A stretch of 64,000 nt of DNA from assembly GCA_948144175.1 (NCBI GenBank), contig CANXME010001993.1:124001-188000 (forward strand), read 5' to 3'. Below, piece by piece: positions 9,030 through 19,994 of the stretch (positions are counted from its first letter, which is position 1; each line of letters starts with the position of its first letter). The DNA is from Closterium sp. NIES-65 (lineage: Eukaryota > Streptophyta > Zygnematophyceae > Desmidiales > Closteriaceae). A model generated the notes under the pieces. It was given only the letters and a program-made list of their open reading frames with translations, was not told the DNA's origin and searched no databases. A program made the position numbers and the translations under genes.

Positions 9030-12000
9030 CAGACTAGGGTCAAGGACCCTTTGGGACCAGGTTTGGGCCAGAGTAGGGTCAAGGACCCTTTGGGACCAGG
9101 TTTGGGCTAGACTAGGGTCAAGGACCCTTTGGAACCAGGTTTGGGCCAGACTAGGGTCAAGGACCCTTTGGACCAGGTTTGGGCCAGACTAGGGTCAAGG
9201 ACCCTTTGGGACCAGGTTTGGGCCAGACTAGGGTCAAGGACCCTTTGGGACCAGGTTTGGGCCAGACTAGGGTCAAGGACCCTTTGGGACCAGGTTTGGG
9301 CCAGACTAGGGTCAAGGACCCTTTGGGACCAGGTTTGGGCCAGACTAGGGTCAAGGACCCTTTGGACCAGGTTTGGGTCAGACTAGGGTCAAGGACCCTT
9401 TGGGACCAGGTTTGGGCCAGACTAGGGTCAAGGACCCTTTGGGACCAGGTTTGGGCCAGACTAGGGTCAAGGACCCTTTGGGACCAGGTTTGGGCCACAC
9501 TAGGGTCAAGGGCCCTTTGGGACCAGGTTTGGGCCGGACTAGGGTCAGGGACCCTTTGGGACCAGGTTTGGGTCAGACTAGGGTCAAGGACCCTTTGGGA
9601 CCAGGTTTGGGCCAGACTAGGGTCAAGGGCCCTTTGGGACCAGGTTTGGGCCAGACTAGGGTCAAGGACCCTTTGGGACCAGGTTTGGGCCAGACTAGGG
9701 TCAAGGACCTTTTGGACCAGGTTTGGGCCAGACTAAGGTCAAGGAACCTTTGGGACCAGGTTTGGGCCAGACTAGGGTCAAGGACCCTTTGGGATCAGGT
9801 TTGGGCCAGACTAGGGTCAAGGACCTTTTGGACCAGGTTTGGGCCAGACTAAGGTCAAGGACCCTTTGGGACCAGGTTTGGGCCAGACTAGGGTCAAGGA
9901 CCCTTTGGGACCAGGTTTGGGCCAGACTAGGGTCAAGGACCCTTTGGGACCAGGTTTGGGCCAGACTAGGGTCAAGGACCCTTTGGGACCAGGTTTGGGC
10001 CAGACTAGGGTCAAGGACCCTTTGGACCAGGTTTGGGTCAGACTAGGGTCAAGGACCCTTTGGGACCAGGTTTGGGCCAGACTAGGGTCAAGGACCCTTT
10101 GGGACCAGGTTTGGGCCAGACTAGGGTCAAGGACCCTTTGGGACCAGGTTTGGGCCACACTAGGGTCAAGGGCCCTTTGGGACCAGGTTTGGGCCGGACT
10201 AGGGTCAGGGACCCTTTGGGACCAGGTTTGGGTCAGACTAGGGTCAAGGACCCTTTGGGACCAGGTTTGGGCCAGACTAGGGTCAAGGGCCCTTTGGGAC
10301 CAGGTTTGGGCCAGACTAGGGTCAAGGACCCTTTGGGACCAGGTTTGGGCCAGACTAGGGTCAAGGACCCTTTGGGACCAGGTTTGGGCCAGACTAGGGT
10401 CAAGGACCCTTTGGGACCAGGTTTGGGCCAAACTAGGGTCAAGGACCCTTTGGGACCAGGTTTGGGCCAGACTAGGGTCAAGGACTCTTTGGGACCAGGT
10501 TTGGGCCGGACTAGGGTCAAGGGCCCTTTGGGACCAGGTTTGGGCCGGACTAGGGTCAGGGACCCTTTGGGACCAGGTTTGGGTCAGACTAGGGTCAAGG
10601 ACCCTTTGGGACCAGGTTTGGGCCAGACTAGGGTCAAGGGCCCTTTGGGACCAGGTTTGGGCCAGACTAGGGTCAAGGACCCTTTGGGACCAGGTTTGGG
10701 CCACACTAGGGTCAAGGGCCCTTTGGGACCAGGTTTGGGCCGGACTAGGGTCAGGGACCCTTTGGGACCAGGTTTGGGTCAGACTAGGGTCAAGGACCCT
10801 TTGGGACCAGGTTTGGGCCAGACTAGGGTCAAGGGCCCTTTGGGACCAGGTTTGGGCCAGACTAGGGTCAAGGACCCTTTGGGACCAGGTTTGGGCCAGA
10901 CTAGGGTCAAGGACCCTTTGGGACCAGGTTTGGGCCAGACTAGGGTCAAGGACCCTTTGGGACCAGGTTTGGGCCAAACTAGGGTCAAGGACCCTTTGGG
11001 ACCAGGTTTGGGCCAGACTAGGGTCAAGGACTCTTTGGGACCAGGTTTGGGCCGGACTAGGGTCAAGGGCCCTTTGGGACCAGGTTTGGGCCGGACTAGG
11101 GTCAGGGACCCTTTGGGACCAGGTTTGGGTCAGACTAGGGTCAAGGACCCTTTGGGACCAGGTTTGGGCCAGACTAGGGTCAAGGGCCCTTTGGGACCAG
11201 GTTTGGGCCAGACTAGGGTCAAGGACCCTTTGGGACCAGGTTTGGGCCACACTAGGGTCAAGGGCCCTTTGGGACCAGGTTTGGGCCGGACTAGGGTCAG
11301 GGACCCTTTGGGACCAGGTTTGGGTCAGACTAGGGTCAAGGACCCTTTGGGACCAGGTTTGGGCCAGACTAGGGTCAAGGGCCCTTTGGGACCAGGTTTG
11401 GGCCAGACTAGGGTCAAGGACCCTTTGGGACCAGGTTTGGGCCAGACTAGGGTCAAGGACCTTTTGGACCAGGTTTGGGCCAGACTAAGGTCAAGGAACC
11501 TTTGGGACCAGGTTTGGGCCAGACTAGGGTCAAGGACCCTTTGGGATCAGGTTTGGGCCAGACTAGGGTCAAGGACCTTTTGGACCAGGTTTGGGCCAGA
11601 CTAAGGTCAAGGACCCTTTGGGACCAGGTTTGGGCCAGACTAGGGTCAAGGACCCTTTGGGACCAGGTTTGGGCCAGACTAGGGTCAAGGACCCTTTGGG
11701 ACCAGGTTTGGGCCAGACTAGGGTCAAGGACCCTTTGGGACCAGGTTTGGGCCAGACTAGGGTCAAGGACCCTTTGGACCAGGTTTGGGTCAGACTAGGG
11801 TCAAGGACCCTTTGGGACCAGGTTTGGGCCAGACTAGGGTCAAGGACCCTTTGGGACCAGGTTTGGGCCAGACTAGGGTCAAGGGCCCTTTGGGACCAGG
11901 TTTGGGCCAGACTAGGGTCAAGGACCCTTTGGGACCAGGTTTGGGCCAGACTAGGGTCAAGGAACCTTTGGGACCAGGTTTGGGCCAGACTAGGGTCAAG

Positions 12001-12570
12001 GACCCTTTGGGACCAGGTTTGGGCCAGACTAGGGTCAAGGACCTTTTGGACCAGGTTTGGGCCAGACTAAGGTCAAGGAACCTTTGGGACCAGGTTTGGG
12101 CCAGACTAGGGTCAAGGACCCTTTGGGATCAGGTTTGGGCCAGACTAGGGTCAAGGACCTTTTGGACCAGGTTTGGGCCAGACTAAGGTCAAGGACCCTT
12201 TGGGACCAGGTTTGGGCCAGACTAGGGTCAGGGACCCTTTGGGATTAGGTTTGGGTCAGACTAGGGTCAAGGACCCTTTGGGACCAGGTTTGGGCCAGAC
12301 TAGGGTCAAGGACCCTTTGGGATTAGGTTTGGGCCAGACTAGGGTCAAGGACCCTTTGGGATTAGGTTTGGGCCAGACTAGGGTCAAGGACCCTTTGGGA
12401 CCAGGTTTGGGCCAGAATAGGGTCAAGGACCCTTTGGGACCAGGTTTGGGCCAGACTAGGGTCAAGGACCCTTTGGGACCAGGTTTGGGCCAGACTAGGG
12501 TCAAGGACCCTTTGGGACCAGGTTTGGGCCAGACTAGGGTCAAGGACTCTTTGGGACCAGGTTTGGGTCA
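9030..12570. repeat. 39-bp satellite array, about 91 monomers, with higher-order repeats
   Basis: Consensus unit (39 bp): TAGGGTCAAGGACCCTTTGG followed by GACCAGGTTTGGGCCAGAC. About ten units have lost one G (38 bp; for example near 9360, 9710, 10020, 11463, 11773, 12047). Variant units (GGGCCCTTT, CACACTAGG, CGGACTAGGGTCAGGG, GATTAGG) recur in fixed order. The block around 10233-10520 is repeated 546 bp (14 units) later at 10779-11066. A block starting near 9373 recurs near 10033, and one near 9723 recurs near 11475. Since 39 is divisible by 3, long frames (13-aa repeats such as GPGLGQTRVKDPL) are open on both strands by construction and should not be read as genes. Each unit contains the dyad AGGGTC-AAG-GACCCT. 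Confidence 0.97.
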
Positions 12571-13516
12571 GCAACATTTTGGTGATGCATTTCTGTGACA
12601 ATCCTTCCATTACTAGCCTAACTCTTCAACGCTAGCGCAATAGGCTCGTGAAAGTAAAATTCTTTTAAGTGTCTCGAAACACTTCTGTGAGAAGTCCCCT
12701 ACCTAATTGCCTAACACTTTGGTCAATAGACTGCTCTCAGGGGCTGGCAGCATGTGGAGAATCTTGACGGGCCAACGGTGAAAACACGGCAAATTACCTA
12801 GTTGAAGACACGTGGCAACAGGTGGACTTGCCACGTGGAAAACGCCGATCTGATTCCAAAACTACTGCTTCCGAATGCAGCGGCAGATGGTGCGGCGGAA
12901 GATACGACGAGCGACGTGGCTCTCGTCAGCTGCCGCTGTCGTGCTGCCACGTGGCGGAACATGACGTCTATTAGGGTGGTTTGCGGCTGCCACGAGAGCG
13001 CCGAACGGCGACTGGCACACGAATCGCCGAGCAACGGCTGGCACACGGATCGCCGAATGGCGCCGTGGCTAAGACCTACCCGCGCTGAACTATGACCTAG
13101 GAACGGTGCAAAACAGAGGAGCTAGTAGCGAGGTGTGCGGGAAGAACGTGGGGAAAGAGAAGGAAAAACAGTGAAAAACGAGAGGAATGCCTAGTTGCGA
13201 TGTGCAGCGAAGCTCGAAAACTTTCGCTGCTGGAAATGAGCCAATCACAACGAACCGAATCGGTGTTAACAATGATGATTCGCTGTTTTCAGTGACAGTT
13301 TCGGTTACCCACTTGGTTTTGCGTGTGACGCGACATGAGACACAGAAGACGAGTTACAAGAGTCGCACAGCACTGAAACTGTTTGCTTAGATATCGATTG
13401 TTTTGTTTTGCAAAGTCATGTCCATTTCCAATGAATATCCTACTGCAAATTCCAGATCCTATATGCTGAAGCCTGAAATCCGTCTACATACATAGTAGCT
13501 GGAGTGCCAAGTGACA
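12571..13516 (+). other. Non-coding stretch, possibly an old LTR, with G-box cluster
   Basis: No convincing gene. It holds three CACGTG cores (12809-12815, 12831-12838, 12947-12954) plus a GACGTGGC at 12913-12920, short repeats of GGCACACG(A/G)ATCGCCGA, and ACCGAATCGGT at 13254-13264. It ends in GTGACA just before a primer-like TGATATCAGAGC (13519-13530) and a gag-like start at 13649. It may therefore be the 5' LTR of a plus-strand copia element whose left end I cannot define. That is inference. Confidence 0.35.
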
Positions 13517-13648
13517 TATGATATCAGAGCATAGTTACTAGCACATTTGGATTCGTTATTAGCACGTTTAGTTTGTGGTGTGGCTTAGTTTTGTCCACGA
13601 AAGTGTGCAGCAGTAGGAAACGGCAACGATGAAGCGAGTTCTGGTTAC

Positions 13649-13744
13649 ATGGTGAACATTGACAGCTCTCAGTTGCAAACACTCTTGGAGGCCTTTGTGC
13701 AGGGGAAGACGGTGGCCAAGGTGTCTGAATCTAGCGAGCATGAA
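13649..13744 (+). pseudogene. Start of a copia-like gag, cut off by an LTR
   Basis: ATG at 13649 opens a short frame, LLEAFVQGKTVAKVSESSE, reminiscent of the Copia-B gag N-terminus (LLEALANGRLVAKPTIGLSE) on the other strand. It lies about 120 bp after a primer-like TGATATCAGAGC at 13519-13530, as expected for a leader plus gag. The frame is broken at 13741, where a minus-strand family A LTR begins. I cannot find its continuation with certainty. Confidence 0.4.
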
Positions 13745-13850
13745 TAGTATACTAGAATGGATGACAAGCACAAGTAGGTCTAACCCTAATGTGTTGTACT
13801 CAGTATAGTCTACCCCATTACGGCCTGAACAACATAAAGGCATTTTGACA
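13741..13850 (-). repeat. Diverged family A 3' LTR (Copia-A2a)
   Basis: 110 bp, minus strand, TGTCAAAATG to TACTATTCA. It keeps the core AATGGGGTAGAC and TTAGGGTTAG. The inner side carries the family A polypurine context (minus strand TATGGGGGTG just before TGTCA). The five bases outside (GAGCA) do not recur after the minus-strand LTR at 19994, so the two are probably not a pair from one insertion. Confidence 0.65.
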
Positions 13851-14968
13851 CACCCCCATAAGCGAACATAACACGGTTACAAGAGCAGTCAAGAGAAGCA
13901 AACAAAGCAAAGCTCGGAGTGGATTTCAAGATCACAGTGTCGTCTCAGCACAAGCAAGCGACCACAAGGACAGATCACATGCATAGTTATAGAAGCACAA
14001 GCAGTACAGTGATCACAACCTAGCAAGAGTAAGGATGCACATATAAATATATAGATCACAGCACAAGGCAAAGCCAAGCGGCAAGCAAGTGAGGCAGAGT
14101 AGGCACAAGGCTAAGAGCCGTGCAGAAACGCTGATGATCACCAGACCCAAGGGCCTTGGTGAAGATATCAGCAGTGTAGAGGCCACGTAAGCAAGGCGAA
14201 GCTGACCATGCTGCTGCAACTTTTGACACAAAAAGTGACGAAGAGAAATGTGCTTAGTTCTGTGCTCCAGTCCGTGCTCCAGTCTGTGCTCCAGACACAA
14301 GGCAATCATGGCCTTATTGTTGACGTACAGAACCGGAGGAGAATGAGGCCGTTTACCCAAGTCGGTCAGCAAGCAGGTCAGCCAGCGTAACTTCTTTGCA
14401 GCCATAGCCCCAGCGTAGATCTCGGCCTCACGGCTGGAACCAAGCACCGAAGACGAACGAGTGGACCTGCACGGACAGAACCAGAGTCGAGACTTAAAGC
14501 GTTACCCTGTGACGACCGCTGAGTCGCTAGTTCGTCGGCCCAAGTAGCGTCCTGTGATTATAACTGAGCCTCGTCCTCCACGCACAAACCCCATGGCCGA
14601 TGTACTCCACAAGTCTCACAGCACCCTCCTAGCAGCCTGCCCGTGCTCGGGTCGGTGTCTTTTGGGCGCAACGTAGCGCTCTAGGATGCTGAGAGGGTAT
14701 GCGAGGTCATGTCGAGTGCAAGTCATCATGTACATGAGGCAGCCTACAAGCTCTAGATTATGACCACTCGGCTCTACGGACTTGTCCGAAGGTGGAGCTA
14801 AGAGCGAGTGGCCGAGTGGATTGTAGGGAGGAGAACTGGAAGCTGAAGGGCTGAAGGACCTGGTGCACCATGTATGACTGACTCACAGTGATGGTGCGCC
14901 GTGCTGTCCCTGGTGATCTGCAAGCCAAGATAGCTGCGCAGCTCACCTATGTCAGTGCATGTGTGTCA
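13851..14968 (-). pseudogene. Copia-A2a RT tail and RNase H, decayed
   Basis: Minus-strand remnant of the family A polyprotein C-terminus. Recognisable pieces are a last part of RT (RTITVSQSYMVHQVLQ) near 14760-14946 and RNase H (SREAEIYAGAMAAKKLRWLT, VLYVNNKAMIALC with the catalytic D changed to N, then HRTKHISLRHFL) at 14013-14447. There is an in-frame local duplication (LEHRLEHGLEHRTK). Frameshifts and stops separate the pieces. Homology to family A stops at about 14968 inside the codons corresponding to the RT palm-to-thumb region. Confidence 0.8.
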
Positions 14969-15884
14969 TTTCGCATTTGAAGGTCAATGACAATGACAAT
15001 GAAGCCAAGGCCACCATGGATTCTACCAGGAACTTCAACTTGACCAATGACTATCAATTGCTTGTCAGTTGCCTGACAAAAGACATTATTTGGCAAGACG
15101 CTTACGAGGGTATACTTATTGTGCCTATCCCGTGGGCATGTTACCTACCTCGCGCTTGTCAGGCAATCCCGAAAGTCTTGATGCCACTAAAAGGTTGCTG
15201 ACACATGTTGTGCATGCAGCTCCTAACAACTGTAAGGCACTTTGGGAGCATACTATCTACCGTGAACAAGCTTTCTCCATTGATTTTGTCAACCCTGGAA
15301 GTTACAACCACAAGGCGATACCAGGACTATACTATGGATACTGTCGTGGGATTTCAAGAATGCGAGACCCAAAACTGGTCAGAGGCTTTATAAAGTATCA
15401 ATGCTCACACAGTTTTCACTATCAGCAAAAGTGTTGAGTTCAGATTTTCATCATTGCAACATGCCTCGTCAACAAAAGAAGGCTGCTGCTGCCCTGAAGA
15501 GTGGAGCGGTTGCGCGTTCACGACTGGAAGGGTCACCAGTCGGAGCGTGCTACATTGAAGCCGATGCTGAAGGATATGGTCGGCCCGTTTGCTACTGATG
15601 ACACCAGGGTGTCACTGGAGAAGAAGTTGGCTTCGTTGAGCTTCCAGAGAAAGAGGGCTGAGGAAAAGAGAAAGAGGCTGAGGTGGACGCGCCGGCTGCG
15701 AAGGTCCGTGCGGAACCTGCGAACGAAGAAGATGAAGAGGAGATAGTTGACGACGGTTATTTGAGTGATGATCTGAAGGCTGGACCCTGTTCGAGCTGGG
15801 GTGATCACGGCGCTCGCAGGCTACACGCTTACCCTGTTGATTCTGTAGGATTTTGAGAAGGAAGTTCCATGCATCACTGATGCA
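14969..15884 (+). other. Unrecognised sequence, part of a foreign insert
   Basis: This does not match the surrounding family A element. It contains short frames without recognisable domains. Around 15661-15800 one plus-strand frame is acidic and coding-like (EEDEEEIVDDGYLSDDLKAG) and leads toward the decayed ORF at 15885. I cannot name its source. Confidence 0.3.
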
Positions 15885-16466
15885 ATGAAGGAGTTGTTGG
15901 TTGTGTGGAAGAAGGCGCTGTCGTCGCACGCGCAGAAGACAACGAAGATGCAGACGCTGGTGCTTGCTTACCTGTCAAAGAAGCGTTTTGGGAGGCTGCA
16001 GGTCACCTTCCAGGAGGCGGCGGATGCGAATTATGTCTGGTGCCGTTGCGTGGAGCATATCTACACGGATGGGAAGACCAAGCTGTTTCTGGTCTGGCAG
16101 CATCCTGAAAACTCATTGAACATCAAGGAGCGCGCGCAGAACCCGGATGCTATCGATGTGTTGCTGAAGGGGGTTATTGCTTAGATTTTGTCGGATATGA
16201 TCTATAAGCTCCTTGTTACGACTCTACTGGAGAAGTGCGGTCGTCCGCCGTACCAGTTTGGTGCGACTTTCCATCGGGTGGTGGATCCTGTGACGGGAGC
16301 GGGCACTCATAAGATAAAAGGGTTGGTGAAAGTCCACCCGAGGGATAAGTATCGGTGGTGGCACATGCTTTATGACATGGTCCATCACAAGCAGCTGCTT
16401 GTTCATTTCCCCTCGCTCAATTGTGGTTTTTTGCAACGGCATGCACTTTACGAAGCTGCACGATGA
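15885..16466 (+). pseudogene. Unrecognised ORF with one in-frame TAG (two exon-like halves in one frame)
   Basis: A plus-strand frame of about 193 codons is interrupted only by TAG at 16182-16184. First half: MKELLVVWKKALSSHA, LAYLSKKRFGRLQVTFQEAA, HIYTDGKTKLFLVWQHPENS. Second half: DMIYKLLVTTLLEKCGRPPY, HKIKGLVKVHPRDKYRWWHM, LYDMVHHKQLLVHF. The composition looks like a folded globular protein rather than GC-driven noise, but I recognise no domain. It lies in the 2.4-kb insert that splits decayed Copia-A2 sequence, next to a LINE tail on the opposite strand. It could be a captured host gene piece or part of an unfamiliar transposon. No function is proposed. Confidence 0.4.
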
Positions 16467-16540
16467 CTATGTCATAGATAGGCAAGAGATCATCGGAAGT
16501 GGAATTTGACCCTGCAGCGAATCCATGACATCAATTGTAT

Positions 16541-17340
16541 TATTTTTTTTATTTTTTTTCGAATGCGTATGCACTATAGCAATGCAATTACATTCACAGT
16601 CGTAACAGGATTCTGGGGGGGAAACGGTGTACCCCAGCCAAGGCTCGGGTGCCTCCGCCCTACGCGAGTTTACGGTGGTCGGTGGAAGGTCTTAGGGTTC
16701 TGCCAAATGGAAAGGAATCCCACCCTCCACGTGGCTTGCTCCCCTGCCTCGCATATCCTCCAGATCGCCACCCTTTCATCTCCTACCAAACCGCCCCACG
16801 GGTCCCGTGGCTGCCCCTGGATGCTGTAACCTGTTGCCCTCCTCAACTTTTCTGCTCTGTACAGTCTCGCATGCGGCATGCATATATTGCCGCCCTTGCA
16901 ACCTTTTTCCGCTGGAACTTCTCCTTCTGGAAAATCGCATCCACCCTGGCCAACCTGATTCTCTGCATCGTCACCGCTGTCAATGTAGCCCCCGGAAAAC
17001 CGGATTTCGTGGCCCCTGCTTTGAACAGCATGTCACCGAGCGACCTCGTTTGATCCGCAGGGTCTATCATCCTCAGCGAGCTCAGCAGCACGCCGATAAC
17101 CGGTTGGATGACAGAGCAAGTGAGCATGCAGTGATCCGGGGTTTCTGGTGCCCCGCAGTGCGGGGAACTCCCCGTTGGATCCAGGAAAACCAGCCTCCCC
17201 CCACATGCAGGTTCTTGCTGTGCATTTTCAGCACCACGTCCTGTGCTATGTAGGGGATTGCCAGAGAGTCTCTCCTCTCTCTCACTGCCTTCCAGTCGAT
17301 CTTCTTGCCCAGCTCTTCGTCCCACTTGTGACTCCTTGTC
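16541..17340 (-). mobile_element. 5'-truncated LINE (non-LTR retrotransposon) tail
   Basis: On the minus strand the frame (17325 to 16843, with a frameshift near 17180) ends a typical LINE pol: KIDWKAVRERRDSLAIPY, then the RT-associated zinc motif PHCGAPETPDHCMLTC, then a basic C-terminus. The region ends in an A-rich tail visible on the plus strand as T-runs at 16541-16560. Only the C-terminal part is present, as expected for a 5'-truncated insertion. It lies within disrupted Copia-A2 sequence. The exact 5' junction near 17340 is blurred by a small local repeat (CTCC(C/T)TGTCGCTGAC, twice). Confidence 0.7.
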
Positions 17341-19545
17341 GCTGACAACTCCCTGTCGCTGACTGAAGCCTCAAGCAACGTAACGCGCCTTGAAGTCAGG
17401 CGGAGAACCCGACGGCCGCTTCACCCTGAAAATCCACATGCCACTGACGATGTTCGCCCCAGGAGGGGGAACCTTGTCGTCGTAGGTGCCTCTGGACTTC
17501 CAGGATGCCATCTCTGCGTCCATGGCTGACTGCTACTGAGAGGAGTAGGGACCCTCTATCGCCTCTGCGTAAGAGCGCGGGGTCGGGATGTCTGGTGCAT
17601 CCAGGTCTCCCTCAGGTGCAATCAGCATGGACACAAGATGAGGTACAGCGGCTGCAAAGCACTCAAAGTCCTCCTGCTTATCCTCAAGGACGTCTGTGCC
17701 AAGAGCACACTCACCCCCGACGGACGGAGGACAGACAGACTCAGACTCAACTACAAGACTCGCGGAGTAGTCTAGACGACAGTGAGCAGCAAAGTCGACA
17801 AGCTGAGCAACTAAGGCAGACGCAGCAGAGGACTCAAAGGAAGGGTCACTGACAACAGTGGCTAGGAGACACGTGACAGTAGGACTGGCAGCACAAAGGG
17901 AGTCAGACTCCGGGTCAGCAAGGGCAGGAAGAGAGGACGAAGGAGGAGACGGCAGAGGGACATGTTGCGGAGCAGTGGAAGGACGTAGAGCCATCTGGTG
18001 CGTGCTAGGGACAGGAGGAGGACGCTGACGCGAACCACGACGACTAGTGCGAGCAGCACGAACAGGCGACGCAGGACGAGACGGAGGCGACACAGGACGA
18101 GACTCAGGCTCACAACGCTCCGCAAGACCTCCGGTCGGACCAGTATAAGGAGAAGGAGCATGTAGTAGGGAGGCGGGCTGTAACTGTGACTCGGACTGGA
18201 CAGGCTGTGGACACTCTACAGAAGGAGCAGGACTAGTAGAAGGCGGGAGACCAAGAACCTGCTCAAGGAGCGGAACAAAGTACGACTGCGGGTGCGCAGC
18301 GCCTCCAGAACCAGCAGGGACAGCACCTGCACCCCCAGCGGGAGCTCCAACTCCTGGAGCACCAACAGCTTCAGCAGCACCTCCAGCAGCTCTAGTAGCG
18401 CTAACTCCAGCACCCCCATGAGCACCGGCTCCAACAGCACCTCCAGCTCCAGCACCTCCAGCAGCTCCAGCTCCAGCAGCGCCAGGGCCAGCACCTCCAG
18501 CAACACCGGGTCCAGTAGTACCCCCAGCTCCAGCACCTCCAGTAGCTCCAGCCCCAGCAGCACCACCAGGCCCAGCAGCTCCAGTACGAGCACCTCCGGG
18601 ACCAGTGGCTCCAGAACCCCCAGCAGCTCTAGCAGCAGCAGGACCTCCAGCGCCCGTAGCACCACCAGCTCCAGCAGCACGGCGCCAGCGGCGAGTAAAC
18701 CACTCGCGCAGCTGTTGTGGAGAGAGTGGCTCCCGCCGGGAAGAAGCACCCGAAGGACCTCCAGGCGCAGCACCTCCAGTGTCCACACGCGCAAGCTCAG
18801 CACCCTCAGGCTCCGCACCCCCTGACTCAGCACCCCCAGACTTAGCACCCCCAGGCTCAGCACCCCTAAACTCAGCACCCCCACGCTCCGCACTCTCAGG
18901 CTCAGCACCCCCAGACCCGGCACCCGCAGGCTCAGCACCCCTAGCAGCACCAGAGTCAACAGCTATCTCGACAGGCTTGACTGCGTCTATCTGGGACACA
19001 CCTGAGGGGGCAGGACCCTGAGGGGGGAGGGGGTTTACCGGGGGAGGACCTGGCGCGAGGAAGAGCGGCGGGGGGGGGGGGGGGGGAGGGGGGCAGTGCG
19101 GTAGGGGAAGAGACGGTAGTAAGGAACCGACTCGTCAAACGTGATGTCCTGAGAGGACAAAACACGGCCCGAGGTGGGGTGGTAAAAATGCCAACCAGGC
19201 GCGTCAGGGGGGAAGCCAAGGAAGACGCAGGGAACACCACGAGAGGAGAGCTTGTCCGCAGACAAGTCGCGGACAAAAGCTCGAGATCCCCAGACACGGA
19301 ACGCAGACGCATCGCCAACCTTCCCTGTCCACCGCAGAGTAGGGGAGGTCTCCGGCACGGAGACCCGGGGCTGGAGGTTGATCTGATGCGCCGCGTACTG
19401 AACCGCGAACGGCCACAGAAACTGGGGAGCAGCCGCATGGATCATGGACGTACGAGCGACGTCCATGACCATGCCAATGCGGCGCTCAACAATCCCATTT
19501 TGCTGTGGAGAGGCCGGAAGTGTGAACGTCTAGCGGTGAGGTGAC
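17341..19545 (-). pseudogene. Copia-A2b integrase to RT, decayed and internally deleted
   Basis: Minus-strand family A polyprotein piece. From its N-side it starts inside integrase at the last catalytic region (SPQQNGIVERRIGMVMDVAR, near 19470-19540). It continues through the integrase C-terminal part (19035-19472), the low-complexity linker with Ala/Gly-rich repeats (about 17900-18999) and the beginning of RT (PTPRSYAEAIEGPYSSQ, VKRPSGSPP), stopping at about 17341. Gag, protease and the first two thirds of integrase are absent: the integrase sequence runs straight into leader-type GC-rich repeats at 19546. Small frameshifts occur around 18960-19100, including a G-run at 19070-19090. Confidence 0.82.
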
Positions 19546-19873
19546 GGTTGCAACGGGGCAGCCGTAGGACAGGGCCACGACGAGGCGGCGGCAGAGCAGG
19601 GCTACGACGGGGCGGCAGCAGGGCAGGGCCGCGACAGGCGGCAGGCATGGCAGCCGCTCGACGGGCGGCAGGCAGGGCAGGCGCTTGACGGCGTGTAGGG
19701 CAGGCGCGCGACGACGGCCGTAGCAGGGCAGGCGCAAGGGCGCAGGTGAGGCAGGCGCGAGGCGCGCTACAGGGCAGGGAAGCTCGGCACCGCGCTTCGG
19801 GCAGGGTAGGAAAAACAAAATCGTGGTGGGCTCTTAAAAAAACGCTCCCACTAGGGAACCTGCTCTGAAACCA
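19546..19873 (-). repeat. Copia-A2b leader remnant with GC-rich repeats and primer site
   Basis: Repeats of GGGCAGG(C/G)-type units, then (minus strand) the primer-like TGGTTTCAGAGCAG at 19873-19860, followed by GTTCCC-TAGT-GGGAGC. This is the same PBS-adjacent stem-loop seen in copies A3 and A5, here with one mismatch. Confidence 0.65.
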
Positions 19874-19994
19874 TGTGAAGGAAAGAACAAGGAATGACTA
19901 GAAACATGATAGTACAATGTTTGTATAGGCAAAACCTAGCAATACTGTACCCCATAAGGAGTGCCCCACTACAGCCTACAGTATAGTTCTGACA
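19874..19994 (-). repeat. 5' LTR of Copia-A2b (about 121 bp)
   Basis: Minus strand TGTCAGAACT to CCTTCACA. It keeps the family A core GTAGGCTGTAGTGGGGCA. The outer flank CTTTT is not found next to the 13741 LTR, so I treat A2a and A2b as separate copies or as one badly rearranged copy. Confidence 0.7.

Noticed and set aside
9020..9045. CCCTAACA and AGGGT motifs as telomeric repeats
   Set aside because: Only a single CCCTAA at an LTR end; the array unit is 39 bp and not telomere-like.
9030..12570. CRISPR array
   Set aside because: Units are contiguous and near identical with no unique spacers, in a eukaryotic repeat setting.
9129..12598. Long open frames (up to 549 codons) across the satellite on both strands
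   Set aside because: They are a by-product of a 39-bp unit divisible by 3 that lacks stops in several phases. There is no start context, no non-repeat domain, and frames are open on both strands at once.
13741..19994. One intact-bounded element from LTR 13741-13850 to LTR 19874-19994
   Set aside because: The two LTRs differ strongly in length and sequence and the outer flanks (GAGCA, CTTTT) do not match.
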